From positions 186,001 to 250,000 of the forward strand of contig CAXHTR010000006.1 of NCBI GenBank assembly GCA_964019655.1: a DNA stretch of 64,000 nucleotides. Direction: 5' to 3'. The stretch comes from Perkinsela sp. pyNocScin1. Its lineage: Eukaryota; Euglenozoa; Kinetoplastea; Prokinetoplastida; Perkinselidae. The notes under the pieces are model-generated. The model did not search any database. It was given only the letters and a program-made list of their open reading frames with translations, and was not told the origin of the DNA. Positions 20,501 to 28,860 of this stretch are shown piece by piece (position 1 is the first letter of the stretch; the number at the start of each line of letters is the position of its first letter). The translations under genes were made by a program, and so were the position numbers.

Positions 20501-22068
20501 CTCTGCTGCGCGATGCGGGCAATGAGATTCTTTGTCATTGTGGGGTCATGTGTAAAGGCTTTGGATTCTTGAAGAGCATGAAAAACACTTTCGAGAGCCA
20601 AAGGGCGAAGGGCGATTTTTGGAATGAGAACCTGAAGAACGTCGTGACTCAGGCTAGTCGCACTGTCGTACGACAAGAATAGCGCCATCGCCTTCTGCCA
20701 TCGGGATTGTTTCAGCGGCTTCAATGACGCACAGAGTGCTGCTCGATCGGCTGCAACATTCGCATAGGCTTCGCTTATTACCTGTGTTGCTTCGCTCAGA
20801 ATCTCCGGGCAGGCGCTGCGCTGCTTCCCGCGCAACTTAAGCACTTGCTTTGCGTACCGGCTCGCTAGCTTCAGAAGCTGTTTCTCTTTGCAATCAGCTA
20901 TAATGTGTGCCAGTGTCGGTGATGAGAGTACGTAGCCACTATTCTCCACTTTCACTATAAGCCACGCGTAGAAGTCCATGTCACTAAGCCTTGACCTTCG
21001 CCATGTATGCCGGAAGCATACATCGATCCCATGAATCAAGCTCCTGTGATGCATCTGACGACTGCCATTGAAGGCTTCCACGTAGTCTTGCCATGAAGTG
21101 CTGTGGTGAAGTACACCGATTCGGCTCTGCAGGTCAGTCTCACAAGCTTTTTTGATAAACCCTCGGGATTTATCAGCAATGCGCTTGCCTTCTGCAGTAC
21201 TCACTGCGGCCATCGCGCTGAGCAGCGCTTCGCTCAGATTCAGAATCTGATCAGTCTTTTTGTGGCTTTGCAGATTTTGCAAGAGAAGCGGTGCGTGGTG
21301 GATCTCAAGGCTCATTGCCTCTTGGAGGTGCCCGAAACCTTGGAGAGCGATCTCCCACGGCGCGCCCTTCATGCTGTTGCCATAGAGCGCTGAGTACGCT
21401 CGGCGAGAAATTTCAGCGGGCAAGTGATACAAGAAGTGCTGGTATGATAAACCATCAGCCGCTGCCGCTCCGTGCGCAACTTTCGTTGCAATCGCCAATG
21501 CTATTGTCCAATGTGCATTTGCACCGACCATGCCTGCAACGTTTAAGAATGACTTAATGCATGAATACATGCTTTTTGGTGTGTTACGCGGCTCCACTGC
21601 CAGCAGCCCATCAAAATAGTGAATTGACGACTCCCAGCTTGGCATCATGGGCAAGGAGTGCAGTGTTAGCATATGCCGAAAGGTCGAACTCTGCGTTTGC
21701 TTTAAAAGCGATAAAGCGCGGTGCCAATCGGGCTGGGAGGAAATTATCCATTCCATCACAGTTACATCATGTTTGTTCGCTGCGGCGCGTAAGAGCACCG
21801 CATCAGATACTTGCTGACAGGCTTCCCGTCCCTTCGCGATGGCAATATTGATTAATTCGGGGTCTGATTGCGGGGCCCCGGCCTCTGCCACTTTTGAAAG
21901 GTCTATCACAGCCTTGGCCGTATCTTTAATGAGATGCTTTGGACTATCAGTTTTGGGCTCAGTGTGTTGGTTGTTGCTTTTTTGAGAACGCTGCTTTTTC
22001 GTTGTCTTTCGTCTGTTCTGGGAGTGCACGAAAATGGGAACTGGGGCAATCCTGGGCGAGAGACGCAT
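17518..22068 (-). CDS. Large helical-repeat (PPR-like) protein, probably mitochondrial
   Basis: 1516 residues, the longest complete gene in the window. The N-terminus is basic and Ser/Gln/Lys-rich (MRLSPRIAPVPIFVHSQNRR), consistent with a presequence. The rest is alpha-helical with irregularly spaced W-x-x-A-L modules: WHRALSLL, WTIALAIA, WEIALQGF, WQKAMALF, WQTALCVH, WVSALKAM and WQGALYRL. This pattern is typical of divergent PPR-like proteins of kinetoplastid mitochondria that act in rRNA/mRNA processing, polyadenylation or the mitoribosome. No enzymatic motif is visible. The specific family member could not be named, and other alpha-solenoids cannot be excluded. Confidence 0.75.
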   Translation of the reverse strand: MRLSPRIAPVPIFVHSQNRRKTTKKQRSQKSNNQHTEPKTDSPKHLIKDTAKAVIDLSKVAEAGAPQSDPELINIAIAKGREACQQVSDAVLLRAAANKHDVTVMEWIISSQPDWHRALSLLKQTQSSTFRHMLTLHSLPMMPSWESSIHYFDGLLAVEPRNTPKSMYSCIKSFLNVAGMVGANAHWTIALAIATKVAHGAAAADGLSYQHFLYHLPAEISRRAYSALYGNSMKGAPWEIALQGFGHLQEAMSLEIHHAPLLLQNLQSHKKTDQILNLSEALLSAMAAVSTAEGKRIADKSRGFIKKACETDLQSRIGVLHHSTSWQDYVEAFNGSRQMHHRSLIHGIDVCFRHTWRRSRLSDMDFYAWLIVKVENSGYVLSSPTLAHIIADCKEKQLLKLASRYAKQVLKLRGKQRSACPEILSEATQVISEAYANVAADRAALCASLKPLKQSRWQKAMALFLSYDSATSLSHDVLQVLIPKIALRPLALESVFHALQESKAFTHDPTMTKNLIARIAQQSLKHKNTPLLKLLNVHFPEYFQIDRFFDQAMRAYAGLQRHEQLEAVYSLWGARQCRDFVMCRADGLSDELEVALGVTDWESVLRLFERYVEDFTTHVDGSFQGSPKQRNERLVQDLDENVPKEQRAACIELLFGAKKCSALVQLLRWGIAPLSVQFFNHLLELLDTAKPGDIKFADVLLVLQRFFDFTAENSIEGVRCAQFMLKAYELFASQSPSKLSDDEVNDSVHLFTWMHALRRRASSPALKLRGFLSLELDILTFLVKRTHSMNTQSFYNIAEILTRLGDFSLLTFFLQSLEGLSGESIKELAALLPDLVHWLQKLIAHHPNGALYVPIDVCISIQSLLNRMEQGQAIQKANTLLFDMQITSIEGSINSTRAIYKLLGSCRRRRNWQTALCVHACMQKSLDVRYLGKIPPTVKRMLVLALYPRVACMQKLSYYADPISLCVLLRAMQENKQALPASDVDAFLFSKASTHTYGASDVRFVWQTLYATHQHRAAEKLYYHVRLLRNDVHRSLVQAILKDFQLGKVGDMMAKGILMLCYLAFDTVSLGLDAKALRIPARLVPIVDHFAKKLDPMTHRDICNRTKDETDFLQQCLSKLIYAPSFDAHCLIAFNAFGVAPKHDQLQKMCEEVNHREGRNESGLDQLKLLVDCYHTNYQLVPGVSSHPIGLSEQGAHSAANASLAIEKLFTRIDWVSALKAMAIPNSSEGACAKGILQKFIFSSNLEKAVECTLSANQLSVAVTLLKVAYSQTPDSPFLHVPLLRILQHYKHLHAQSKIPPADAHRMLTYVLHRYLAQGAAISSPSSLRPFAKQLPNPFVYASFLECYFLLWSDAQLPAVFIKTAGNSCAFPHGFLPQATVERCLSLIARLPAPMALYGFTSSIAPLLPIARTELLLKLALRDVSECKSWQGALYRLQLSWDREHFDTAYEKAALRTVILHAHRRDFTDVLPWKVLQHLVQKHHIGAKEVHSLENHSFYAAAHRASKSTPATNQPM

Positions 22069-22201
22069 CAGTAGGCATTCCTCTTCACGGGCTTTCTTTT
22101 AATCATTATATCTATCAAGTTCAAAATATTTTGCTAAAATTACGTGCTCTCCGTAGCATCTCGTACATGCATTTGCACAGTATGTAGTTAATTTAGCGGT
22201 T

Positions 22202-22906
22202 CTACTCTTCCGTCTTCATCATCTTTGAGGGCTTCTCGACATCATATTCGTCGTCACTCTCGTCATCAGAGGAAGTAGTCAAGTCTTCGGAGAAGTCATC
22301 TTCCATGAAGCAGCTCGACCCCTCCTCGCTCCCTTCTTCGACAAAGTCGGTGCTAGTGTCGCTCCCATAGTCAATTTCGACCTCTTGGCCGTCCCGTGTC
22401 TTGTTGTCGAGTGTTTCGAGAGATGGGATGAGGCGGAAGATGAGCTCGCGGTACTCAGAAAGCTCGCAAATCGGGTTGGACTCCAAGTCGAGGACTTTGA
22501 GGCTTTCGCACGCCTGCAAAGGGGCAAGCGCCGCCGCAACTGCCGCCTCTGGGCCCTCTACGGCCATGCCCTTGCCGATCCAGTTGTTGCTGAGCTCAAG
22601 GCTTGTCACATTAGGGAACATCTCGGCAAAGCACGCTGGCAGGATTGCAATCTCATTGTCATTGAGGTCCAGATGCTTCACGGAGTTGAACTTGACGACA
22701 GGGTTGCACTCGAGGTCCTGCGACGTGAGGCGCGGGTTCATTGCGATGATGTCGAGACGCTCAATGTTCTTAAAATCAGAGATACTCGACATTCCCGTGA
22801 AAAAACCCGCACTGAGGCTAAGATGCTTCAGCTCTTCAGCCGGCATATCTCCCTGCTGCTTTTTGATCTGAAATTCAGTGTATTGGCGGAGTGCTGGCTC
22901 TGACAT
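22202..22906 (-). CDS. ANP32: ANP32-like acidic leucine-rich nuclear phosphoprotein
   Basis: 234 residues. LRR units run from ~25 to ~155 (ELKHLSLSAGFFTG, SVKHLDLNDNEIAILP, VTSLELSNNWIG, SLKVLDLESNPICEL), closed by an LRR-cap (YRELIFRLIPSLETLDNK) exactly as in ANP32. From ~170 the tail is Asp/Glu/Ser-rich and ends with a basic KPSKMMKTEE. ANP32 proteins act as histone chaperones and PP2A/acetyltransferase inhibitors in the nucleus; here the neighbouring gene is the histone chaperone ASF1. The first repeat is degenerate. U2A'-type LRR proteins are the main alternative, but the acidic tail favours ANP32. Confidence 0.85.
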   Translation of the reverse strand: MSEPALRQYTEFQIKKQQGDMPAEELKHLSLSAGFFTGMSSISDFKNIERLDIIAMNPRLTSQDLECNPVVKFNSVKHLDLNDNEIAILPACFAEMFPNVTSLELSNNWIGKGMAVEGPEAAVAAALAPLQACESLKVLDLESNPICELSEYRELIFRLIPSLETLDNKTRDGQEVEIDYGSDTSTDFVEEGSEEGSSCFMEDDFSEDLTTSSDDESDDEYDVEKPSKMMKTEE

Positions 22907-23019
22907 TCTATAAAAATGAAAAATATCGAAACAAAACAGATATTAAGCCGATCCTACAGGCACAGTAGAAGAGCTCACGTAAATTAATGTGAGGGAAATA
23001 AAACAATTAAGTGCCACAT

Positions 23020-23541
23020 TTACATGGACATGCGAGAAATCGAGTCCTCCGCTTCGACCTCCTGCACGGTTTCTGAATCCCAGAGGATCGCGTTTGAGCG
23101 CACAGTCGGGTTCATGAGCAAAATATTGCGCTCAATGTTGTTGATTTCAATGCTCTGCGGCATGACTGTCACACTGCCGTCGTTTCTGTACGAGACCTCG
23201 ACCCAGTAGCCAACGCGCATGAACTCTCGCTCACGGTAGTTAAAGGTGATGAGCAGGAGCGTCACACCGAGGAGGTCCCAGGGGGGAATGAGGGACCAAT
23301 TAGGTGGCGGGATTTCCGCGACGAACTCGTTCGTGCCGAGCTGGAGCGGACCAATGAGGATCTCGTCTAGTTTCTGATCGTACTCTTTGCTCTCGCATGA
23401 GCCTACCCAAACAAAGATCACTTCGAGGTCCTCCTTGAGCTTCTCGAGGACATCAACAGTCACACGAAACCGAAAGTTGTCCGTGTACGGGCTTGGATTT
23501 GGGCTTTGTAATTCAATTTCCTTGAGCTGGATTGAGGCCAT
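23020..23541 (-). CDS. ASF1: Histone chaperone ASF1
   Basis: 173 residues, close to the length of the conserved ASF1 core. The immunoglobulin-like fold is recognisable from NPSPYTDNFRFRVTVDVLEK, LEVIFVWVGSCESKEYDQKL, LIPPWDLLGVTLLLITFNYR, VGYWVEVSY (family VGYYVNNEY) and the late INNIERNILLMNPTVRSNAI. It binds H3-H4 dimers and hands them to CAF-1 during replication-coupled assembly; a CAF-1 p60 homologue is also present in this window. The acidic C-terminal tail of yeast Asf1 is nearly absent. Confidence 0.95.
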   Translation of the reverse strand: MASIQLKEIELQSPNPSPYTDNFRFRVTVDVLEKLKEDLEVIFVWVGSCESKEYDQKLDEILIGPLQLGTNEFVAEIPPPNWSLIPPWDLLGVTLLLITFNYREREFMRVGYWVEVSYRNDGSVTVMPQSIEINNIERNILLMNPTVRSNAILWDSETVQEVEAEDSISRMSM

Positions 23542-23610
23542 TCTATTCGCAAAAAGTACTGCAAAATAGCAGTGGTGAATTGCACTATAAATGATGACCT
23601 GACAAGACGG

Positions 23611-24279
23611 CTAGACAGTTAAAATGTACATACAGACTGGGAGCAAGCTGTCGAACCACTTCTGCTGTCTCTGTTTGCGCCGAATTCGAAGTCCTGCTTT
23701 ACACAACAAGGTGTCCATATGCTCTTCGGTGCGAGTCTCACTCGAATCTAGAGTGTCCTCCATGGATTCGCGGCAGTTCGATAAATTCTCTTTCAAGAAG
23801 ATGAAGCCAGGATGGTCAACGCACTTCAGAGCGTTCGCACACTTTTTGAAAAAGGCAATAAACTCGTCGTCTGAGAGGTACATGCAGACCCATTGCACTG
23901 TTATACAGTCGTACATTTCAGAGCCTAGCTCAACGCTTTGCAGTGACGCAATGTAGCATGTACCGAGTTTATCCGATCGAATACGCTGCTTTGCTTCCTC
24001 CATTAGATGTGCACACGGTTCAACCAGGTCAATGGTCGAAAAAATATTTTGTAAGAGGAATTGGCCGATGCGGCCGATACCCGACCCGCAGTCAACGACC
24101 CGCATAGCTGTACCCTGACTATGATTTTCAATGAAATTACTAAGAAGTGCTTTGGACTCTTGAATATCTGCATTATGTGCGTATGAGAAGCCGCCTAGAA
24201 CGCCATTGATTGTTGCAGGCACCGTGTCCCAGTACTTTACGCTCTCAAGCATCTCTACTTTGTTTTCTACATGACTCAT
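23611..24279 (-). CDS. NTMT1: N-terminal Xaa-Pro-Lys N-methyltransferase
   Basis: 222 residues from ATG 24279; the frame extends nine codons upstream from a TTG. Family features in order: YWDTVPATINGVLGG near the N-terminus (family YWKxxxPTVxGMLGG), SAM motif I VVDCGSGIGRIGQFLL, the DLVEPCAHLMEEAK loop, the ITVQWVCMYLSD segment (family CIWIQWVIGHLTD type), and FIFLKENLSN (family ...LKENV). The enzyme methylates the alpha-amino group of proteins beginning Xaa-Pro-Lys, such as RCC1 and some ribosomal proteins. The match is clear over the full length. Confidence 0.9.
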   Translation of the reverse strand: MSHVENKVEMLESVKYWDTVPATINGVLGGFSYAHNADIQESKALLSNFIENHSQGTAMRVVDCGSGIGRIGQFLLQNIFSTIDLVEPCAHLMEEAKQRIRSDKLGTCYIASLQSVELGSEMYDCITVQWVCMYLSDDEFIAFFKKCANALKCVDHPGFIFLKENLSNCRESMEDTLDSSETRTEEHMDTLLCKAGLRIRRKQRQQKWFDSLLPVCMYILTV

Positions 24280-24426
24280 TGTAAAGAGCACCCGGAATTC
24301 AGACAATATACATCATTGCGATACAATACCCCGAGATAACGTTGCAATATGGCAAAACTACAACTTCATTATTGCCGATTCACTATACGTTGTCAATCTA
24401 TCTTTCGATGAATCAGAACGAGCGCA

Positions 24427-24813
24427 TCAATCACCCTCGGCGTAGCGCAGAAAATCATTATCCATCAGCCTCTCTTTTCGATATTTTGCGTCATCGAGCT
24501 GGCGGTGGTAGTCTTGGGTCATAATGGAGTGGTTTCGCTCGATATTTCGAAGTCGCCATGTATCTTCACGGTTAGCAAGATCACCAGCAGTTACAAGGCC
24601 GGTCAAGTTACCATTACGCTCTTTCCGAAGAGCATATGTCTTTTCTGACGTGTCGGAAATTGCAAGACCGCGGTTTTGCTGATAATAGAACACGGCGAGA
24701 GCTACTGTGCCAATGCCAAACAGCACAAGTTTATCGTTTTCGAACGTCCAATCTATGCGACGCTGAAAGCTTTTCTGTAGTCGGCCTCCGAACTGCTGAA
24801 TTCGGCTATTCAT
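24427..24813 (-). CDS. Small membrane protein, probably mitochondrial
   Basis: 128 residues. A basic N-terminus (MNSRIQQFGGRLQKSFQRR) is followed by one membrane span (~29-44, LVLFGIGTVALAVFYY) and a charged hydrophilic tail of ~80 residues. This layout suits a small inner-membrane protein of the mitochondrion, but no family was recognised. A pyrimidine-rich stretch with AG lies upstream of the ATG. Confidence 0.6.
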   Translation of the reverse strand: MNSRIQQFGGRLQKSFQRRIDWTFENDKLVLFGIGTVALAVFYYQQNRGLAISDTSEKTYALRKERNGNLTGLVTAGDLANREDTWRLRNIERNHSIMTQDYHRQLDDAKYRKERLMDNDFLRYAEGD

Positions 24814-24896
24814 TGCATTGAATAAAGCAAAATCTGAAATTTGAGCATCAAAATTAAGAAAAATTCATCCATAAGAAAACATCCAGGTCAGCAGAT

Positions 24897-26465
24897 TTAC
24901 TTTGCACTGTCCTCAGTCTGGAAGAAATTCACGAGCGCTTCCGTGCTGATATTCCAGGGAATGATGTATCCACCATGCGCCCTTCGGAGCGCTGCACTCT
25001 CTCCACACACGCTGATTGTAATAGTTTGGTCTCGCATGACGCATCTGTAAAGCAAAGGGTGAACTGATCGTGAATCCTTTACTTTTTCTACGATGTGCGC
25101 AAAGCAGCTTAGATACGAGTGTGGGTTCCCCAATCGAAGCGCAGGTGTTATCTCGAAGGAGACGTGTCGAAGCTTTGTTCGCAGTTCCTGTAGTATTTTT
25201 GTGATCTTGGCGTAGAAAATATGCCGATTCACTGCAATTTCTCCGTAATTCAAAATGTTTTTGAGGATATCTTGCATCGTCACAGTGAGCGGCATGCACA
25301 TAACACCGGTGTCATCGATCATCAGAGGCTCGTTAATTGTATCCGTTTCGCAGAATATCGAGAAACGAAGTCGGAGATGCTTTTTGAACTGATCATTTAC
25401 TAATGCAGGGTACTTTTCTTTTGCGAGAAAGACGGTGCGCTGCTTTTTGAGTAACTCTCGGCCGAACTCATCCACAAGGTATGGGTCGGTGCCCGGTGTA
25501 ATGACGAAATTAACGTTGTGCACACCAAGCATCTTGGCAACCTCGAAACCTGCGTTTTCGAGCTCTATTCTGTGCTTCGCATTCTCATGGCGGTACTTTT
25601 GCGCGCATACCTGACACGCAGACCATTCGTTTGCCGAGATTGAAAAGAAATAGTCTTGCAGACTGTAGAGCGCGTCCATGGGAATGAAAATGCACCCATC
25701 CAACGCTATGGAAGGCTTCCTAAAAATTGGACAAAATGTGAAGATTACTGTGACATTGGGCCGAACGACAGTACCCCTCCAGGCCTCGTAGAATTTCTCT
25801 AGACTGATGACAGCGTCGTGCAGCTGGATAAGGGTGCTCTCGTCAAAGAGATTTGTAGAGAATTTCTTGAACCCGCGATCAGTGTAAAAATCGAGAGGGT
25901 CACCCTTCATGGGTATAGCAAATGTCTCAACTTCAGTTTCTGAGAGTGAGAAAAGAGCTCCACTCGCAGACTGCATGCCAATAAAGAGACCGTAGCGCCG
26001 TAGAAGCTCGACAGATCGTCGAAGTAACGGTCGGAGTGCTGTAAAGCGAATTCTGTTCTCACCCAGTTTACTTCGATCGGCGCGATGCATAATGTTCCAA
26101 ATCTTTGCCCGAAAAACAGCCTCATCATCCGATAACGCAAAGGTTTCCTCGATCTTCGATATCTCCACAGGAGATGCTACCGGCGTAGATGCTTCAGAAC
26201 TATGCTCTGCTACTTCGGGGATCCAAAATGAGAACGTTTTTCCACTATCTATGAGTGCTGCGCTGTTTCGCCTATCACTGTACTTGCTCCACATTTGAAA
26301 AAAATTACGAAAGGCTTTCGACGCCGTTTCATTGTCATACGAAAATTTTTCACTGCGCTGAATCGATGGATGAAATAGAGCTTGCTCGAGCCCATGGATC
26401 GCAGCCTGTATTCCGCCCAGCTGTAAAAGAGTTTTTCTCATACAATCGCGGCTTGCAATGTGCAC
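24897..26465 (-). CDS. TCAIM-like mitochondrial protein (DUF4460/DUF4461 type), tentative
   Basis: 522 residues. Two parts are visible: an N-terminal segment with FHPSIQRSEKF and a downstream KTFSFWIPEV, resembling DUF4460, and a C-terminal half (~205-510) with GCIFIPMDALYSLQDYFFSI, KMLGVHNVNFVI, LMIDDTGVMCMPLTVTMQDI and a terminal GGYIIPWNISTE, resembling DUF4461 of TCAIM (family ends in a CIPWxW-type strand). TCAIM homologues are mitochondrial; their biochemical role is unclear. A presequence-like MRKTLLQLGG begins at residue 9. The assignment rests on motif order recalled from the family and should be treated as moderate to low. Confidence 0.55.
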   Translation of the reverse strand: MHIASRDCMRKTLLQLGGIQAAIHGLEQALFHPSIQRSEKFSYDNETASKAFRNFFQMWSKYSDRRNSAALIDSGKTFSFWIPEVAEHSSEASTPVASPVEISKIEETFALSDDEAVFRAKIWNIMHRADRSKLGENRIRFTALRPLLRRSVELLRRYGLFIGMQSASGALFSLSETEVETFAIPMKGDPLDFYTDRGFKKFSTNLFDESTLIQLHDAVISLEKFYEAWRGTVVRPNVTVIFTFCPIFRKPSIALDGCIFIPMDALYSLQDYFFSISANEWSACQVCAQKYRHENAKHRIELENAGFEVAKMLGVHNVNFVITPGTDPYLVDEFGRELLKKQRTVFLAKEKYPALVNDQFKKHLRLRFSIFCETDTINEPLMIDDTGVMCMPLTVTMQDILKNILNYGEIAVNRHIFYAKITKILQELRTKLRHVSFEITPALRLGNPHSYLSCFAHIVEKVKDSRSVHPLLYRCVMRDQTITISVCGESAALRRAHGGYIIPWNISTEALVNFFQTEDSAK

Positions 26466-26584
26466 ATTTTACTAGAATTAAGTGATATATTTACGTAAAG
26501 GCGTTAGAGAAGGATAATGCACGACATACACTGTTGCTGCTAATAATGAATATCAAGCGTTATCTATTTCTCTCGCGGAAGCAT

Positions 26585-26977
26585 TTAGTAGAAGAATCCA
26601 AGGATCTTACCTCCGGTGTGTCGTCTTTTCGCTTCTTCGTGGTCCATAATTCCCAGAGATGTGGTGAGTACGATGTATCCAAACTGGCGAGATGGGAGAA
26701 GGGAGGCGACCCAGTGCTCGTACTCAGAGATGGTGACATCGTACCGTGGAGAGATCACGCCAACTTTGTTGAGGCGTCCGTTGAGATTCACAACAATCTT
26801 ACCCCTGCGGTGGTCATCGATGTGCTCGAAGTCAGCGATGTAGCCGTGCTGCTGCATGACCTGGAGAAATTTCACAATGACCTTTGAGGATGGGCTGATG
26901 AGCACCTGTCGCTTGCCGCGTCGCTCTGCGCTGTTAATATTGGAGAGCGCGTTATTCAGTGAGGACATGAGCACCAT
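26585..26977 (-). CDS. RPS15A: Cytosolic ribosomal protein uS8 (S15A)
   Basis: 130 residues, exactly the eukaryotic uS8 length. Highly conserved blocks are present: [68 protein letters not shown] and [18 protein letters not shown]. It is a core component of the 40S subunit that contacts helix 21 and the central domain of 18S rRNA. Confidence 0.98.
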   Translation of the reverse strand: MVLMSSLNNALSNINSAERRGKRQVLISPSSKVIVKFLQVMQQHGYIADFEHIDDHRRGKIVVNLNGRLNKVGVISPRYDVTISEYEHWVASLLPSRQFGYIVLTTSLGIMDHEEAKRRHTGGKILGFFY

Positions 26978-27062
26978 TGTGTCGGCTTATGTGAAAAAAT
27001 GCTGGAAAAGAGAGTAACTCAGTTTTAAATTAGGAAATTTAGCACTACACAAGACTGCAAAA

Positions 27063-27377
27063 CTACACAGAGCGTTTGTTAAAATCAGCCATGCTTTCTG
27101 AACGCAAAGGACAAAACACTGTACCTTGAATCGCCAGTACCTGATTGAGAAAGGTGTACGAGCCATCAGCGATGGTCAGGGTTTTCATAAGATCGAGGAT
27201 GTTCAAACTAAGCTCGACTTCATTCGTAGAGCGGCTCGAATGTCCCAGTGTTCTGCACGACGTAAATATACATCGGCGGAGCTTATTGTCTATGGCTATA
27301 TAAGCTGGCGCTCTTCTACAGAGCCCACGGGCCATTCCTGCTGCTGGCATAGAGTACACACAGCGTGTGAAAAACAT
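27063..27377 (-). CDS. Hypothetical small protein
   Basis: 104 codons from ATG 27377. No family was recognised. A T-rich tract with AG sits just upstream of the ATG, which supports expression, and the frame fills the spacer between uS8 and the Sec14-like gene. The basic N-terminus (MFFTRCVYSMPAAGMARG) could be a mitochondrial presequence. An overlapping plus-strand frame (27126-27470) is of similar length but antisense to the array and less likely. Confidence 0.45.
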   Translation of the reverse strand: MFFTRCVYSMPAAGMARGLCRRAPAYIAIDNKLRRCIFTSCRTLGHSSRSTNEVELSLNILDLMKTLTIADGSYTFLNQVLAIQGTVFCPLRSESMADFNKRSV

Positions 27378-27524
27378 TTCAGAATCTACGCACTAAAAAA
27401 TGCAACGAAATTTTACAGAAGATTGAGAAAAAAGGCCTCAAGCGAAACGAGAATCGTGAATTACGACTGAATCATTGCTTAATTTCGATTCAATGCTAAT
27501 CCTAGAGCGCAAATCTTCTTTTTA

Positions 27525-28787
27525 TCAACAATCTTTTCCATCACGGTCGCTAGGAACATGCTTTTGCAGATGTTCTGTTGCAAGCGTGAGCGTTTTACTC
27601 GACACCCACGACGCTGAGTTATCAAAAATAAGTGTTAGAACTCCATCTTCCTTTACATCATGTGAAAACTCGTGCGGCTCTTCTCTATAGGCCAACTTTT
27701 GCTGCGAAACGACAGGGAAATCGGCAAAAACAGCTGAAAATACGATGGAATGCTTGTCATCCACCATAAAGCGCCAAGTTAACGTAGTTCCTTGTTTGAG
27801 CGAAATATTATGCTCAGTGCGCTGCCTTGCAGGGACTAAAATACGATGGTTGAGTGAAAATTCCGGGATACGCGGCATCTGCTCGACTGCGAGTGGGACA
27901 CAGCCCCCCTCGCATCTGCAAGTACCGCCTAGGAATTCTGGCAGGTTCTCTCTGTCAACTTCATCAAGTAGCCTGTGAAGTTCATTCGGCTTTAGTAAAA
28001 CAATCTTTTCCTGCACTCGATGATCAAGGAACGGTTTTATGAGGGTCAGTGCAGAGTGCACGACATATCCCACATTCACAAGGTAAATTCGGTGGACACC
28101 TTCCGGAAAGAAACGTTGATCATACTGAAGGAACTGCTGCAGAATTCCAATAGTCGACCTGCCCAAGTGCCGTGCACTGAGACCTTCGCAGTCCATTATA
28201 ACAGTGCTTTGGCATATACTCGGATCGTTGTGAACGCGCCTCTGGTACTCAAGAAGCTCATTCCATGTTTCGTTGATATATTCTTTCACCGTCATAACAC
28301 ACGCATTAGGATCCGCGCCGACAGGGGCAACGTGCACGAGATGGTCCAAAACGCGGGCAAGATCGAGACGACCTGTGCGCTCTATCCATAAAGGCCGGCG
28401 GCATTTATCCGTTTTATGATAAACACCGCTGAAGCCCGTGCGCATGGCTGCGAAGTAAGCATCCAGTACTTTCGAAGTCCTCTGCTGTCTTTTCGGGGAT
28501 ATTTGCTGAAGCAAGGCGAGATCATATCCTCTCAGCAGGCCTTCCGGGGGCGGAAATAATGGCAATGTGTCCATTGATCGCTCTGATCGATGCGTAGTGA
28601 CATCTTCTATCATCTTCAGAGCTTTCTGAACGTTCAGTTGCCTCGCGAGAAGAAATTTTCTGAGAACCATGTGACGGTCGTGTGAGTTGGGGGCATGGTC
28701 AAAAGTATACGGAAGTAGCGAGTCTTTGTCCCTTAGGTGATCATTCAGCTCATGCACAAGATGCTCATGCGTTTCTGGGAACTTCAT
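27525..28787 (-). CDS. Sec14-like CRAL-TRIO lipid-binding protein with GOLD domain
   Basis: 420 residues. The CRAL-TRIO N-lobe (~20-65) contains LRKFLLARQLNVQKALKMIE; the lipid-binding lobe (~110-290) contains TVIMDCEGLSARHLGR, YDQRFFPEGVHRIYLVNVGY, LIKPFLDHRVQEKIVLL and ENLPEFLGGTC, all in family order. Residues ~310-405 fit a GOLD beta-sandwich (LTWRFMVDDKHSIVFSAVF). This Sec14-GOLD architecture is seen in eukaryotic phosphoinositide/lipid transfer proteins linking membranes to trafficking. It would act at cytosolic membrane faces. The specific lipid ligand cannot be read from the sequence. Confidence 0.9.
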   Translation of the reverse strand: MKFPETHEHLVHELNDHLRDKDSLLPYTFDHAPNSHDRHMVLRKFLLARQLNVQKALKMIEDVTTHRSERSMDTLPLFPPPEGLLRGYDLALLQQISPKRQQRTSKVLDAYFAAMRTGFSGVYHKTDKCRRPLWIERTGRLDLARVLDHLVHVAPVGADPNACVMTVKEYINETWNELLEYQRRVHNDPSICQSTVIMDCEGLSARHLGRSTIGILQQFLQYDQRFFPEGVHRIYLVNVGYVVHSALTLIKPFLDHRVQEKIVLLKPNELHRLLDEVDRENLPEFLGGTCRCEGGCVPLAVEQMPRIPEFSLNHRILVPARQRTEHNISLKQGTTLTWRFMVDDKHSIVFSAVFADFPVVSQQKLAYREEPHEFSHDVKEDGVLTLIFDNSASWVSSKTLTLATEHLQKHVPSDRDGKDC

Positions 28788-28860
28788 TGTTAAGATTGAT
28801 GAAACTACGAGAGTATGGAAAACTTAGCTCACTGCGATACAGACTCTCTCGAATGTAGCG

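Noticed and set aside
27126-27470. 114-codon plus-strand frame between uS8 and the Sec14-like gene
   Set aside because: Opposite to the array direction and overlapped by a minus-strand frame that has an acceptor-like signal.
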